64,000 nucleotides of DNA from JALNZU01 sp964463695 (GCA_964463695.1 CAYXCZ010000001.1:62001-126000), one strand, 5' to 3'. Positions 25,985 through 36,104 are shown, numbered from the stretch's first letter. A program made the numbers and translations. The notes: generated by a model from the sequence alone, not told the origin.

Positions 25985-28837
25985 ATGGATACATATAATT
26001 TCCTCAACAGTAACGATCCGGCTGCCATTGAAGATCTTTATCAACGTTTCAAAAACAATCCTGAAGAGCTTGATGCCGGATGGAGAAGTTTTTTTGAAGG
26101 TTTTGATTTTGCTGCCAGAAACTATACTCCTCAACCAAAAACGAACCCAAAGACTACAAATGAATTCAAGGTTCTTGGCCTTATCGATGACTACCGAAAA
26201 CGCGGGCATCTTTTTACAGAAACCAATCCTGTTCGCAAGAGAAGGAAGTATTTTCCAACCCTTGACATTGAGAATTATGGCTTGACTGAGAAAGATTTGG
26301 ATACTGTCTTTGAAGCCGGAAACGAAATTGGTCTCGGATCAACATCCTTACGTACTATTATTGACACCTTAAATCAGACCTATTGTCGTTCTTTTGGCGC
26401 TGAATTTATGTACATCCGTAATGTTGAAATCCACAAATGGATGATTCACAAAATGGAGTCAAGTCGAAACACACCCGCCTTTACCGCCTCTGACAAAAAG
26501 TTTATCCTTAAAAAACTTGACAGAGCAGTAAACTTTGAAAAATTCATTCATAAAAAGTTCCCGGGTCAAAAGCGGTTCTCGCTTGAAGGTGCTGAATCGC
26601 TTATCCCTGCATTGGATGCAATTATGGAAAAAGGCGCTGAGCTTGGAACTGAAGAATTCGTCATCGGAATGCCTCACAGAGGAAGGTTGAATGTTTTATC
26701 CAATATTTTACGTAAGCCATACTTGGATATCTTCAGCGAATTTGAAGGCAAAGAGTACGAAGACCAAACACTTTTGGGTGACGTAAAATACCATCTTGGA
26801 TACACTTCATTACGCAGAGCAACCAATGGCAAAACCATTAAATTAACTCTTGCTCCTAATCCTTCTCATCTTGAAGCAGTTGACCCCGTTGTTCAAGGTA
26901 TCGCACGTGCTAAAACCGACCTTATTTACAAGGATGATTACAGTAAGGTTACCCCAATTCTTATACATGGAGATGCCAGTATTGCCGGACAAGGCATCAT
27001 TTACGAGATTGCCCAAATGTCGGAATTGAAGGGCTATAAAACCGGAGGAACAGTGCATCTGGTAGTTAATAATCAAATTGGTTTTACAACAGATTATCTT
27101 GATGCACGTTCAAGTATTTACTGCACTGATATCGCAAAAGTTACTCAATCACCTGTATTTCATGTCAATGGAGATGATCCGGAAGCTGTCGTTTATGCTG
27201 TTCAAACAGCACTTGAGTTCAGAGAACGGTTTCAGAAAGATGTTTATGTCGATTTGTTATGCTACAGAAGATATGGACATAATGAAGGTGATGAACCTCG
27301 TTTTACTCAGCCCATTCTTTATAAAGTAATTGAAAAACATCCGAATCCACGTGAAATATACGCGAAAAGGATGCTTTCTGAAGGTGTTATGAGTCAGGCT
27401 GAGATCGATGATCTTGAAAAACATCACAACGAAATTCTTGAAAACAGCCTTACCGGCGCGAAAGCAAAACTAAAAGCCAATATCACCAATTTTCTTCAGG
27501 AGACCTGGAAAGACATTCCAAAAGCTACTAAAGATGATTTCAACAACTCGCCTGTCACAGGATTTGAGCGGGAAAAATTGGATTTAATAGCAGAAAAAAT
27601 CACGTCACTACCTGATTCACTGACTTTTTTCCGTAAGACTATTAAGCTTCAGGAACAGCGCCATGATATGTATTTCAATCAAAAATCAGTTGATTGGGCT
27701 ATGGCAGAACTGCTTGCTTATGGAACTCTTTTACTTGAAAATCATAGAGTAAGACTCAGCGGACAAGATGTTGGACGTGGTACTTTCTCTCACCGTCATG
27801 CTGTGCTCAGAGTTGAAGACTCCGAACAGGAGCATACGCCTCTAAACTGTATTACAGAAAATCAGGCTAAGTTTGATATTTATAATTCCTTGTTATCAGA
27901 GTATGGCGTTTTAGGATTTGAATACGGCTACGCCCTTGCATCGCCTGAGACACTCACCATTTGGGAAGCTCAATTTGGCGATTTTAACAATGGGGCACAA
28001 ATCATCTTCGATCAGTTTATAAGCAGTGCTGAAGAAAAATGGAATGTAATGAACGATATCGTTATTTTACTTCCACACGGTTACGAAGGGCAAGGGCCAG
28101 AGCATTCAAGCGCAAGAATTGAACGATTTATGACACTTTGCGCTGAAAACAACATTCAGGTTGCGAACTGCACAACACCTTCAAACTTTTATCATATACT
28201 GCGCCGTCAGCTGAAACGCCCTTTCCGCAAGCCTTTAGTAATTTTTACACCTAAGAGTTTACTGCGTCATCCGAAGTGCATCTCTTCGGTTGAAGACCTT
28301 GCAACAGGTCGTTTTCTTGAATTAATTGATGATCATAATGCAGATCCTGAATTAGTCACCAAAATTCTGTTTTGTTCAGGAAAGGTTTATTATGATCTTT
28401 TGGAAGAAAAGGAACGTTTGAATGATCAAACTGTAGCATTGGTAAGAATCGAACAGCTTTACCCGCTGCCTCACCTTCAGATAAAAGCCATTGTTGCAAA
28501 ATATTTTAGTGCAAGAACCTACCTTTGGGTACAGGAAGAACCATTGAATATGGGTGCATGGCGATTTATTCATCATGAACTTAACTATTTGAAGCTACGT
28601 TTGATAGCTCGCCCTGAAAGTGGTAGTCCAGCAACAGGATCTTCAAAATTTCACCTCATTCGCCAACAAAAAATTATCGACAAGGCGTTTGAATCATGTG
28701 AATGTCCATTTGTCGATACACAATGTGGTATGGTTTGTATTGGAAACAAATGGAGATCCTTCGAAAAGGAACTCAAATCCATGAATGTGGATATGCTTGA
28801 CAGTAAATTTCATTCAGCTTTAAAGAAACTCGAATAA
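25985..28837 (+). CDS. sucA: 2-oxoglutarate dehydrogenase E1 component
   Basis: 950 residues, normal for the family. The E1o N-terminus is present (MDTYNFLNSNDPAAIEDLYQRF), with GMPHRGRLNVLSNI near 228, KYHLGY near 261, the TPP-binding stretch HGDASIAGQGIIYE ... VVNNQIGFTT near 320-370, and the C-terminal segments FEYGYALASPETLTIWEAQFGDF and LLPHGYEGQGPEHSSARIERF. It decarboxylates 2-oxoglutarate and passes the succinyl group to E2, encoded 12 bases downstream. The E3 subunit is not in the window. Its presence beside KorAB means the cell has both an NAD-linked and a ferredoxin-linked route for the same step. Confidence 0.96.
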   Translation: MDTYNFLNSNDPAAIEDLYQRFKNNPEELDAGWRSFFEGFDFAARNYTPQPKTNPKTTNEFKVLGLIDDYRKRGHLFTETNPVRKRRKYFPTLDIENYGLTEKDLDTVFEAGNEIGLGSTSLRTIIDTLNQTYCRSFGAEFMYIRNVEIHKWMIHKMESSRNTPAFTASDKKFILKKLDRAVNFEKFIHKKFPGQKRFSLEGAESLIPALDAIMEKGAELGTEEFVIGMPHRGRLNVLSNILRKPYLDIFSEFEGKEYEDQTLLGDVKYHLGYTSLRRATNGKTIKLTLAPNPSHLEAVDPVVQGIARAKTDLIYKDDYSKVTPILIHGDASIAGQGIIYEIAQMSELKGYKTGGTVHLVVNNQIGFTTDYLDARSSIYCTDIAKVTQSPVFHVNGDDPEAVVYAVQTALEFRERFQKDVYVDLLCYRRYGHNEGDEPRFTQPILYKVIEKHPNPREIYAKRMLSEGVMSQAEIDDLEKHHNEILENSLTGAKAKLKANITNFLQETWKDIPKATKDDFNNSPVTGFEREKLDLIAEKITSLPDSLTFFRKTIKLQEQRHDMYFNQKSVDWAMAELLAYGTLLLENHRVRLSGQDVGRGTFSHRHAVLRVEDSEQEHTPLNCITENQAKFDIYNSLLSEYGVLGFEYGYALASPETLTIWEAQFGDFNNGAQIIFDQFISSAEEKWNVMNDIVILLPHGYEGQGPEHSSARIERFMTLCAENNIQVANCTTPSNFYHILRRQLKRPFRKPLVIFTPKSLLRHPKCISSVEDLATGRFLELIDDHNADPELVTKILFCSGKVYYDLLEEKERLNDQTVALVRIEQLYPLPHLQIKAIVAKYFSARTYLWVQEEPLNMGAWRFIHHELNYLKLRLIARPESGSPATGSSKFHLIRQQKIIDKAFESCECPFVDTQCGMVCIGNKWRSFEKELKSMNVDMLDSKFHSALKKLE

Positions 28838-28849
28838 AATCATTTAACG

Positions 28850-30136
28850 ATGGTCATAGAAATAAAAGTCCCAAGTCCGGGAGAATCAATCAATGAAGTT
28901 CAGTTGTCCAATTGGTTGGTGGCCGATGGAGCTTATGTTGAAAAAGATCAGGATATTGCCGAAGTTGACTCCGACAAAGCTACTCTGAGTATAGCCGCCG
29001 AGGCATCAGGGGTGATTTCACTAAAGGTTACTCAAGGTGAAACAATTGAAGTTGGAACTATTATTGCCAGCATTGAGGTTTCGGATGAAAAACAGGTAAC
29101 TAGCAAAAAAACCGAAGAGCCTATCGTAGCTAAAACTGAAAAAGCGACAGATGCACCGCTGCCACCTACAGCAAAAACACCTGAGGTAATTTCATCTGAA
29201 CCAAAAGATGCGCAGTTTTTAAGCATGTCACCACTTGCAAGGAAATTATTGTCGGAGGAAAACATAACTGATAATGAGTTAATTGAGTTTCTAAAGCATT
29301 ATCGCCTTGGTAAAAAGGATGTAGCCTTTATCCTAAAAGAGAAAGCCAACTTCTCAAGTCAGACGGCTGAAGCAGCAAAAGCAACTCCAACTTCTGTTGT
29401 GGGATCAAGAGAAGTAGAACGTAAGAAAATGACCATGCTCCGAAAAAAGCTTTCTGAGCGATTGGTTTCTGTAAAAAATGAAACGGCTATGCTTACCACG
29501 TTTAACGAGGTAAATATGACTCCCATAATAGAGCTTCGCAATAAATATAAAGATGCGTTCAAAGCCAGACATGCTGTTGGATTAGGATTCATGTCGTTTT
29601 TTACCAAAGCAGTAACAGAAGCCTTAAAGCACTTCCCGCAGGTCAATGCACAAATTAATGGTGATGAAATTATTACCCATAATTATGCCGATATAAGCAT
29701 TGCTGTTTCTGGCCCAAAAGGATTGGTAGTTCCGGTTATCCGTAATGCTGAAATTCTTTCTTTAGCTGAAATTGAATTAAAGATCAAGGAATTAGCTACC
29801 AAGGCCAGAGAAAACAAACTGACTTTGGATGAAATGACAGGTGGCACTTTCACTATCACCAACGGTGGTGTTTTTGGATCCATGTTGTCCACACCAATTA
29901 TCAACCCACCGCAATCAGCTATTCTGGGGATGCATAACATTGTGGAACGGCCAATAGCAGTCAATGGAAAAGTTGAGATTCACCCTATTATGTATGTGGC
30001 CCTGAGCTACGATCACCGTATAATTGATGGCAGAGAATCAGTCGGCTTTCTGGTGAAGGTGAAAGAGATGCTTGAGAACCCTGTCCGGATGTTATTTGAA
30101 TCGAAAAATCCGGAGGAAACGCTTTTGGGACTTTAG
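28850..30136 (+). CDS. sucB: 2-oxoglutarate dehydrogenase E2 (dihydrolipoyl succinyltransferase)
   Basis: 428 residues. A single lipoyl domain (1-75) carries the modified Lys43 in EVDSDKATLSI. A flexible linker follows (about 80-120), then a peripheral subunit-binding domain (about 123-160, SPLARKLLSEENI), and the catalytic domain with DHRIIDGRES (His389 and Asp393 of the HxxxD motif). Both the swinging arm and the transferase site look intact. It forms the core of the 2-oxoglutarate dehydrogenase complex in the cytoplasm. The sucA, sucB and nadB genes are tightly packed and probably form one transcript. Confidence 0.95.
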   Translation: MVIEIKVPSPGESINEVQLSNWLVADGAYVEKDQDIAEVDSDKATLSIAAEASGVISLKVTQGETIEVGTIIASIEVSDEKQVTSKKTEEPIVAKTEKATDAPLPPTAKTPEVISSEPKDAQFLSMSPLARKLLSEENITDNELIEFLKHYRLGKKDVAFILKEKANFSSQTAEAAKATPTSVVGSREVERKKMTMLRKKLSERLVSVKNETAMLTTFNEVNMTPIIELRNKYKDAFKARHAVGLGFMSFFTKAVTEALKHFPQVNAQINGDEIITHNYADISIAVSGPKGLVVPVIRNAEILSLAEIELKIKELATKARENKLTLDEMTGGTFTITNGGVFGSMLSTPIINPPQSAILGMHNIVERPIAVNGKVEIHPIMYVALSYDHRIIDGRESVGFLVKVKEMLENPVRMLFESKNPEETLLGL

Positions 30137-30138
30137 GT

Positions 30139-31716
30139 ATGAAACGAAATGTTGATTTTCTTGTCATCGGAACTGGTATTGCAGGCTTAAGTTATGCTCT
30201 TAAAGTGGCTGATCACGGAAAAGTTTTAATAGTAAGTAAAACAAGTATTTCTGAAACAGCAACTTGGTACGCACAAGGTGGCATAGCTGCTGTGATGTAC
30301 AATCCTGACACATTTAAGAAACATATACAGGATACGCTTGTTGCCGGTAGTTTTTTGAATGATGAGGAAATCGTTAAAATGACAATTTCCGAATCCACCG
30401 AACGCATCAAAGAATTGATTGAATGGGGAGCCCATTTTGATAAAGAATCATCGGGTCGCTACGCTTTGGCTCGTGAAGGAGGTCATTCAGAGTTCCGGGT
30501 TTTGCACCATCAGGATCGGACTGGATCTGAAATTCAGCGCGCTTTATCAGAAAAAGTAGTCAACCATCCGAATATCGAAGTCCTTGAAAATCATTTTACA
30601 ATCGATATTATCACTCAGCATCATCTGGGTAAAATCGTTCGAAGAACACATACTGACACAAAATGTTTCGGCGCTTATGTTTTAAATCCTGAGACAGGAC
30701 ATATTGATACGATTTTAGCCAAAACCACCATGATTTCTACCGGGGGAGCAGGAAATGTGTATCAAACCACAACAAATCCTACAATTGCTACAGGAGATGG
30801 TATTGCTATGCTCTACAGGGCAAAAGGAATTGTTGATAATATGGAATTCATTCAGTTTCACCCTACATCATTGTACAACCAAAAAGAAAAACCTTCATTT
30901 CTTATTACTGAAGCGTTGCGCGGTGCTGGTGCTGTCCTGAAAGACCATAAAGGCAAAGAGTTCATGCAAAAATATGACTCAAGAGGATCGCTTGCGCCAC
31001 GTGATATTGTTGCGCGGGCCATCGACAACGAAATGAAACTTTCAGGCAGAGAACATGTGTATCTGGATGCCCGACACATTCCTGAAAGGGAACTCTTAGA
31101 CCATTTCCCCGGGATTCACGCCAAGTGTCTTAGTATCGGAATTAATATCATGAAAGAGATGATTCCTGTTGTTCCAGCTGCTCATTACGTCTGCGGCGGA
31201 ATAAAAACAGACGCCAACGGAAAAACCAGCATTCACAATTTATATGCATCAGGTGAAGTTGCTTCAACCGGATTACACGGGGCTAACAGATTAGCTTCCA
31301 ATTCATTACTTGAAGCTTTGGTTTTTTCACACCGTGCCAGCATAAATGCGATTGAACAAATTAGTCAAACAACTTTTATGGAAAACATTCCTGATTGGAA
31401 TGCTGAAGGAACTGTGCTCAATGAAGAAATGATTCTCATCACCCAATCACGGAAGGAATTGCAATCCATCATGAGCAACTATGTCGGAATCGTTCGTTCA
31501 AATCTGCGACTTGAGCGCGCCTCTCAACGGTTAGAAATACTGTTCCAGGAAACTGAAGCGCTTTACGAAAAATCTGTCATTTCAGTGGAACTTTGTGAAC
31601 TGAGAAATATGATCAATGTTGCCTATCTTATCATCAAATTCGCCTCTCAACGCAAACAAAGTATTGGTTTACATTACTCTATCAACTATCCTGATAAGGA
31701 CAAAAACAAATCTTAA
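30139..31716 (+). CDS. nadB: L-aspartate oxidase
   Basis: 525 residues. The FAD-binding GxGxxG is at Gly11-Gly16 (VIGTGIAGL), followed by ATWYAQGGIAAV near 41-52, ALAREGGHSEFRVLHHQDRTG near 109-129, GGAGNVYQTTTNP near 202, EFIQFHPTSLY near 237, and ASGEVASTGLHGANRLASNSLLEALVF near 370-396. It oxidises L-aspartate to iminoaspartate in the first step of NAD synthesis; quinolinate synthase (NadA) is not in the window. The ATG is 2 bases after the sucB stop, so its translation may be coupled to sucB. The gene is complete. Confidence 0.95.
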   Translation: MKRNVDFLVIGTGIAGLSYALKVADHGKVLIVSKTSISETATWYAQGGIAAVMYNPDTFKKHIQDTLVAGSFLNDEEIVKMTISESTERIKELIEWGAHFDKESSGRYALAREGGHSEFRVLHHQDRTGSEIQRALSEKVVNHPNIEVLENHFTIDIITQHHLGKIVRRTHTDTKCFGAYVLNPETGHIDTILAKTTMISTGGAGNVYQTTTNPTIATGDGIAMLYRAKGIVDNMEFIQFHPTSLYNQKEKPSFLITEALRGAGAVLKDHKGKEFMQKYDSRGSLAPRDIVARAIDNEMKLSGREHVYLDARHIPERELLDHFPGIHAKCLSIGINIMKEMIPVVPAAHYVCGGIKTDANGKTSIHNLYASGEVASTGLHGANRLASNSLLEALVFSHRASINAIEQISQTTFMENIPDWNAEGTVLNEEMILITQSRKELQSIMSNYVGIVRSNLRLERASQRLEILFQETEALYEKSVISVELCELRNMINVAYLIIKFASQRKQSIGLHYSINYPDKDKNKS

Positions 31717-31795
31717 GAAAAGGTTAGCTTGTAAATGAGAATCTCTTGAAAAAGAGGCAATTATTCAGCTTTTCATTAATTCAAAAAATATAAAC

Positions 31796-32335
31796 ATGCC
31801 ACACATAAGAGAAATCCTCGGCAAGTCACCAAGCTTTGGCGAAAACTGTTTTATAGCTGAAAATGCCACCATTGTAGGTGATGTTGTGATGGGTGACAAC
31901 TGTAGTATATGGTTCAATGCAATTGTTCGTGGCGATGTACATTACATCAAAATTGGCAATAATGTAAACATTCAGGATGGTTCAATCATTCATTGCACTT
32001 ATAAAAAAGCTCCTGTGAATATTGGAAATAATGTTTCAATAGCTCACCGGGCCATCATTCATGGTTGCACTATCCACGACAATGTTCTTGTTGGCATGGG
32101 CGCCATTATCATGGATGGAGCTGTTATTGAAAGCAATTCAATAGTGGCTGCAGGGGCTCTCATATCAAAAGATACCGTCGTTGAATCAGGCAGTGTTTAT
32201 GCTGGTGTTCCGGGGAAAAAGATAAAAACTGTTGAAAAAGAGCTTTTAGAAGGCGAAGTATTGCGGATTGCTAAATCGTACACCATGTATGCAAGCTGGC
32301 ATGACCCGTCAATCATTCCAATAACTGAACTATAA
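31796..32335 (+). CDS. Gamma-carbonic anhydrase-like protein
   Basis: 179 residues of left-handed beta-helix repeats (ENATIVGDVVMGDNCSIWFNAIVRGDV...). The metal-binding histidines expected for gamma-class carbonic anhydrases are present: His66 (SIIHC), His84 (SIAHR) and His89 (AIIHG), along with Arg45 and Asp47 (VRGDV). A C-terminal helix (VEKELLEGEVLRIAKSY) completes the fold. Proteins of this YrdA/CaiE-like group bind zinc or other metals; some hydrate CO2, others have no known activity, so the catalytic role is not assured. It follows nadB by 79 bases and is followed by a terminator hairpin. Confidence 0.8.
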   Translation: MPHIREILGKSPSFGENCFIAENATIVGDVVMGDNCSIWFNAIVRGDVHYIKIGNNVNIQDGSIIHCTYKKAPVNIGNNVSIAHRAIIHGCTIHDNVLVGMGAIIMDGAVIESNSIVAAGALISKDTVVESGSVYAGVPGKKIKTVEKELLEGEVLRIAKSYTMYASWHDPSIIPITEL

Positions 32336-32358
32336 CCAGGCAACATTTTATAAAGACA

Positions 32359-32396
32359 AACGCAGTCATCTCTTTGGAAATGACTGCGTTATTATT
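32359..32396. terminator. Terminator hairpin between gamma-CA gene and tRNAs
   Basis: An 11-bp stem AACGCAGTCAT (32359-32369) / ATGACTGCGTT (32380-32390) with a 10-base loop. Flanking T-rich sequence is better on the minus-strand side (read as TTTGTCTTTAT), so it probably ends the tRNA transcript and may also stop the gamma-CA gene. Confidence 0.65.
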
Positions 32397-32397
32397 G

Positions 32398-32482
32398 TAC
32401 CCGAGGCCGGACTCGAACCGGCACGACCGCAATGGCCAAAGGATTTTAAGTCCTTCGTGTCTACCAATTCCACCACTCGGGC
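32398..32482 (-). tRNA. tRNA-Leu (anticodon TAA)
   Basis: 85 nucleotides that fold as a class II tRNA: acceptor GCCCGAG/CTCGGGT (one G-T pair at the end), anticodon stem AAGGA/TCCTT with loop CTTAAAA (anticodon TAA), a long variable arm (TGGCCATTGCGGTC region) and T-loop GGTTCGAGTCC. CCA is not encoded. It lies 45 bases from tRNA-Gly on the same strand. Confidence 0.97.
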
Positions 32483-32527
32483 AACTGGTCTTTAAAAAAA
32501 ATCCCGACGAATCGGGATTGGATTTTG

Positions 32528-32600
<73 letters not shown>

Positions 32601-32716
32601 AGGATGTCAACGCACTGTTTTCAGTTTTGAGGCTGCAAATGTACTGAAGTTTTCGCTTATCAAACAAGTTTTTTAGAAAAAAAATTCTTCCTAATCATTC
32701 ATGCCTGACTTTCAGA

Positions 32717-35338
32717 TTATTTACCCAAAAGTTTTTTAATCTCGTGTAATTTTAGCAAAGCCTCGACCGGGGTAAGCGTGTCGATATTGGTATTAAGTAT
32801 ATCGTCTTTAATTTGCAAAAGCAACGGATCATCCAACTGAATAAAACTTAATTGGTAACCATCTGAATCTTTGGTCAATTTCTTCTTGTTATCTTCTTTG
32901 GTAAGATTTGCTTCCGAGTGGCTTTTCTCAAGCATCAACAAAAGTCTGTTGGCGCGCTCGATAACTTTTCGAGGCATTCCTGCCATTGTTGCCACATGAA
33001 TTCCAAAACTATGTGCACTCCCACCCTTTTTCAATTTTCGAAGAAAAATGACTTTATTTCCTGCTTCCTTAATGGCCACATGGTAATTGGCGATTCTGGG
33101 AAACGATGCTGCCATCTCAATAAGTTCATGATAATGAGTTGCAAACATCACTTTAGCTCTATAAGCCGGATGATCATGTAAGTATTCTGTTATTGCCCAG
33201 GCTATACTTATTCCATCATAAGTACTTGTCCCTCTGCCAATTTCATCCAAAAGAACAAGGCTCCGATTTGAAATATTATTCAGAATACTTGCCGTTTCGT
33301 TCATTTCAACCATAAAAGTTGACTCTCCGGAAGAAATATTATCACTGGCTCCCACACGGGTAAAAACTTTATCAATAACTCCAATATCTGCCGATGATGC
33401 GGGAACAAAACTTCCCATCTGAGCCAACAAAACAATTAGAGCTGTTTGTCGCAATAACGCTGACTTACCCGACATGTTAGGCCCTGTGATTATTAAAACC
33501 TGCTGATGTTCACTGTCGAGATACACATCATTTGAAATATAACTTTCCCCTGCAGGCAGTTGCTGCTCTATAACAGGATGCCTGCCATTTTTGATATCGA
33601 TAGCAAATCCGTCGTTCAGACGTGGCCTGACAAATTTGTATTTAAAGGCTACTGTAGCAAACGAAGAGAGACAATCCAACCGTGCAATTAGGATTGCATT
33701 CAATTGAACCGGAGAGATAAACCCGCTAACAGCAATCACTAATTCAGCGAAAAGTCTCAACTCAATTTCGAGCATTTTTTCTTCAGCTCCTAAAATCTTT
33801 TGCTCATACTCTTTCAACTCTTCAGTGATGTATCGCTCTGATCCGGTAAGTGTTTGCTTACGAATCCAGTCATCAGGGACTTTATTCTTGTGAACATTTG
33901 TTACTTCAAGGAAATAACCAAAGACATTATTAAACCCGACTTTCAGGCTACTAATTCCGGTTCGATCCAACTCTCGTTTTTGCAAAGCTTGCAAATACTC
34001 TTTTCCAGATCGGGATAGCGACCTTAATTCGTCCAATTCGTCGTTAATACCATTTGCTATTAATCCTCCTTTAGCTGCAACCGCTGGCGGATCAGAAAGT
34101 AGAGTTGTCAGGATTATTTCTTTAACTGAAAAGCAAGGGTTAAGTTGCTCAGATATCATTTTCAGTCCGGAATTATCTGAAAGAAGACATAGATTCTTTA
34201 TTTGTTCAATTTGAGTAAGTGAACGAGCTACTTGTAGCAACTCGCGTGGATTTACCTTACCCAGAGCAACTTTGGAAATAAGTCTTTCCAGATCACCTGT
34301 TTGACGCATGTGCTCCTGTATCTTTGCCAGAAGTTCACGCTGATCAAAAAGAACTTCCACAATGTCGTGCCGCTCTTCAATCACTTTGCGAACCTTTAAA
34401 GGAAGGGCAATCCAACGCTTTAGTAGCCGGCTTCCCATTGGTGAAACAGTCTTATCAAGAACATCAGATAAAGTTTTAGCGTCAGGATATGGTGTTGATA
34501 GTAACTCAAGATTTCTTATTGTGAACTTATCAAGCCAAACATATTGTCCTTCATCGATTCTGGATAAGGAGGTAAGATGTTCAATTTTGTCGTGATGAGT
34601 TTCGGTTAAGTAATAAAGTGCTGCACCAGCTGCAATGATACCAAGTTTGAAATCCTCAACACCAAAGCCTTTTAACGAGCTAGTTTTAAAATGTTTACAT
34701 AATGCTTCATTTGCAAAATCATAGGTAAAAACCCAATCATCAAACACGTTGAGATAGAATCGGTCGCCATAACTTTCCAGAAACAACCTTCTTTTGTTAC
34801 GCTGTATCACAACTTCGCTTGGCCTAAAACTTTGAATAAGTTTATCTAGATACTCCAAATTACCTTCGGCCACAAAAAACTCTCCGGTACTAATATCCAA
34901 AAACGCAATTCCTGATTGTTGTTCAGTAAGATGTATTGCCGCTAAAAAATTGTTTTCTTTTTGATTCAAAACATTATCATTGTATGAAACACCGGGAGTT
35001 ACTAATTCAGTAACCCCACGTTTTACAATTTTCTTGGTCAATTTTGGATCTTCAAGCTGATCACAAATTGCAACCCTGTGTCCGGCTTTCACAAGTTTTG
35101 GAAGATATGTATCAAGTGAGTGATGTGGAAATCCAGCTAATTCGACAAATGAGGCAGCACCATTAGCTCTTCTTGTAAGCACAATTCCAAGCACTTCTGA
35201 TGTTCGCACTGCATCTGAACCAAACGTTTCGTAAAAATCACCTACCCTAAACAACAGCAATGCATCAGGATATTTCGCCTTGATGCTGTTGTACTGCTTC
35301 ATGAGAGGAGTTTCTATAATTTCCAAATCATTTACCAT
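32717..35338 (-). CDS. mutS: DNA mismatch repair protein MutS
   Basis: 873 residues. The mismatch-binding domain begins MKQYNSIKAKYPDALLLFRVGDFYETF with the Phe-x-Glu motif near 35-37. The ATPase has Walker A GPNMSGKSALLRQ, VGASDNISSGESTFMVEM, Walker B LVLLDEIGRGTSTYDG and the conserved histidine in MFATHYHEL; a C-terminal dimer/tetramer tail follows. It recognises base mismatches in the cytoplasm and starts repair with MutL (not in the window). An ATG 12 codons later is an alternative start. A -7-like TATCTTTG (35376-35369, minus strand) lies 30 bases upstream with a suboptimal -33. Confidence 0.97.
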   Translation of the reverse strand: MVNDLEIIETPLMKQYNSIKAKYPDALLLFRVGDFYETFGSDAVRTSEVLGIVLTRRANGAASFVELAGFPHHSLDTYLPKLVKAGHRVAICDQLEDPKLTKKIVKRGVTELVTPGVSYNDNVLNQKENNFLAAIHLTEQQSGIAFLDISTGEFFVAEGNLEYLDKLIQSFRPSEVVIQRNKRRLFLESYGDRFYLNVFDDWVFTYDFANEALCKHFKTSSLKGFGVEDFKLGIIAAGAALYYLTETHHDKIEHLTSLSRIDEGQYVWLDKFTIRNLELLSTPYPDAKTLSDVLDKTVSPMGSRLLKRWIALPLKVRKVIEERHDIVEVLFDQRELLAKIQEHMRQTGDLERLISKVALGKVNPRELLQVARSLTQIEQIKNLCLLSDNSGLKMISEQLNPCFSVKEIILTTLLSDPPAVAAKGGLIANGINDELDELRSLSRSGKEYLQALQKRELDRTGISSLKVGFNNVFGYFLEVTNVHKNKVPDDWIRKQTLTGSERYITEELKEYEQKILGAEEKMLEIELRLFAELVIAVSGFISPVQLNAILIARLDCLSSFATVAFKYKFVRPRLNDGFAIDIKNGRHPVIEQQLPAGESYISNDVYLDSEHQQVLIITGPNMSGKSALLRQTALIVLLAQMGSFVPASSADIGVIDKVFTRVGASDNISSGESTFMVEMNETASILNNISNRSLVLLDEIGRGTSTYDGISIAWAITEYLHDHPAYRAKVMFATHYHELIEMAASFPRIANYHVAIKEAGNKVIFLRKLKKGGSAHSFGIHVATMAGMPRKVIERANRLLLMLEKSHSEANLTKEDNKKKLTKDSDGYQLSFIQLDDPLLLQIKDDILNTNIDTLTPVEALLKLHEIKKLLGK

Positions 35339-35421
35339 CTTAATTGTTCATTATGTAGTGAGAAGAGGCAAAGATACATAGTATGTGCCAAACCAAACGG
35401 CATCTAAATCGAACTGTTTCG

Positions 35422-35429
35422 TAATTTTG
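35422..35429 (+). promoter_or_regulatory. -7 element for SpoU methyltransferase gene
   Basis: TAATTTTG matches TAnnTTTG and lies 11 bases before the ATG, implying a leader of only a few bases. The -33 element is not clear. Confidence 0.4.
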
Positions 35430-35440
35430 CAAAAAAAAGT

Positions 35441-35971
35441 ATGAGAAAGCTTTCCAGTGATGAGCTAAACAGAATGAGTCCTCAAGACTTCTCTGAAGCA
35501 AAAAAGTTACCTTTAATAGCTGTCCTTGATGACATACGATCACTTAATAACATTGGATCTTTTTTTCGGTCATCAGATGCATTCAGCATAGAAGCACTTT
35601 TTTTATGTGGCATTACTGCTTGTCCCCCTCACCGCGAAATACAAAAAACTGCTCTTGGTGCCACAGAAACAGTAAGATGGGAATATTTTGCTACTCTTAG
35701 CGAGGCTTTGTCAAAATTAAAAAGTGACGGATTTACGCTTGTATGCATTGAGCAAACCTCTGAAAGTATTGCTTTGTGGGATTTTGAACCATCATCAAAA
35801 ACAGCGGTTATATTTGGGAATGAAGTAGATGGAGTTTCAGTGGAAGCTGTAAAACTATGTGATTTCGCAGTTGAAATTCCTCAGTCAGGCACAAAACACT
35901 CATTAAACGTTGCTGTTTGTGGAGGAATTGTATTATGGCATTGCTATCAACAGTTAACAAATAAAACATAA
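35441..35971 (+). CDS. SpoU/TrmH-family RNA 2'-O-methyltransferase
   Basis: 176 residues, a compact SPOUT enzyme without the extra N-terminal RNA-binding domain. The three family motifs are visible: LNNIGSFFRSSDAF near 35-48 (motif 1), AVIFGNEVDGVS near 125-136 (motif 2), and IPQSGTKHSLNVAVCGGIVLW near 145-166 (motif 3, the knot that binds S-adenosylmethionine). It methylates a ribose in tRNA or rRNA; the site cannot be read. The gene is divergent from mutS and stands alone. Confidence 0.88.
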   Translation: MRKLSSDELNRMSPQDFSEAKKLPLIAVLDDIRSLNNIGSFFRSSDAFSIEALFLCGITACPPHREIQKTALGATETVRWEYFATLSEALSKLKSDGFTLVCIEQTSESIALWDFEPSSKTAVIFGNEVDGVSVEAVKLCDFAVEIPQSGTKHSLNVAVCGGIVLWHCYQQLTNKT

Positions 35972-36104
35972 AACTATTGATAATCTATTTCTAAATTACA
36001 AAAGAACAACATAGTATTTTTTTATAATTATTAAACAAATCAAATTCACGATTGTTCTTGTTTTTAGTAATTCAAAAATTGTTCAACTCAAAAGACAGTA
36101 AACA

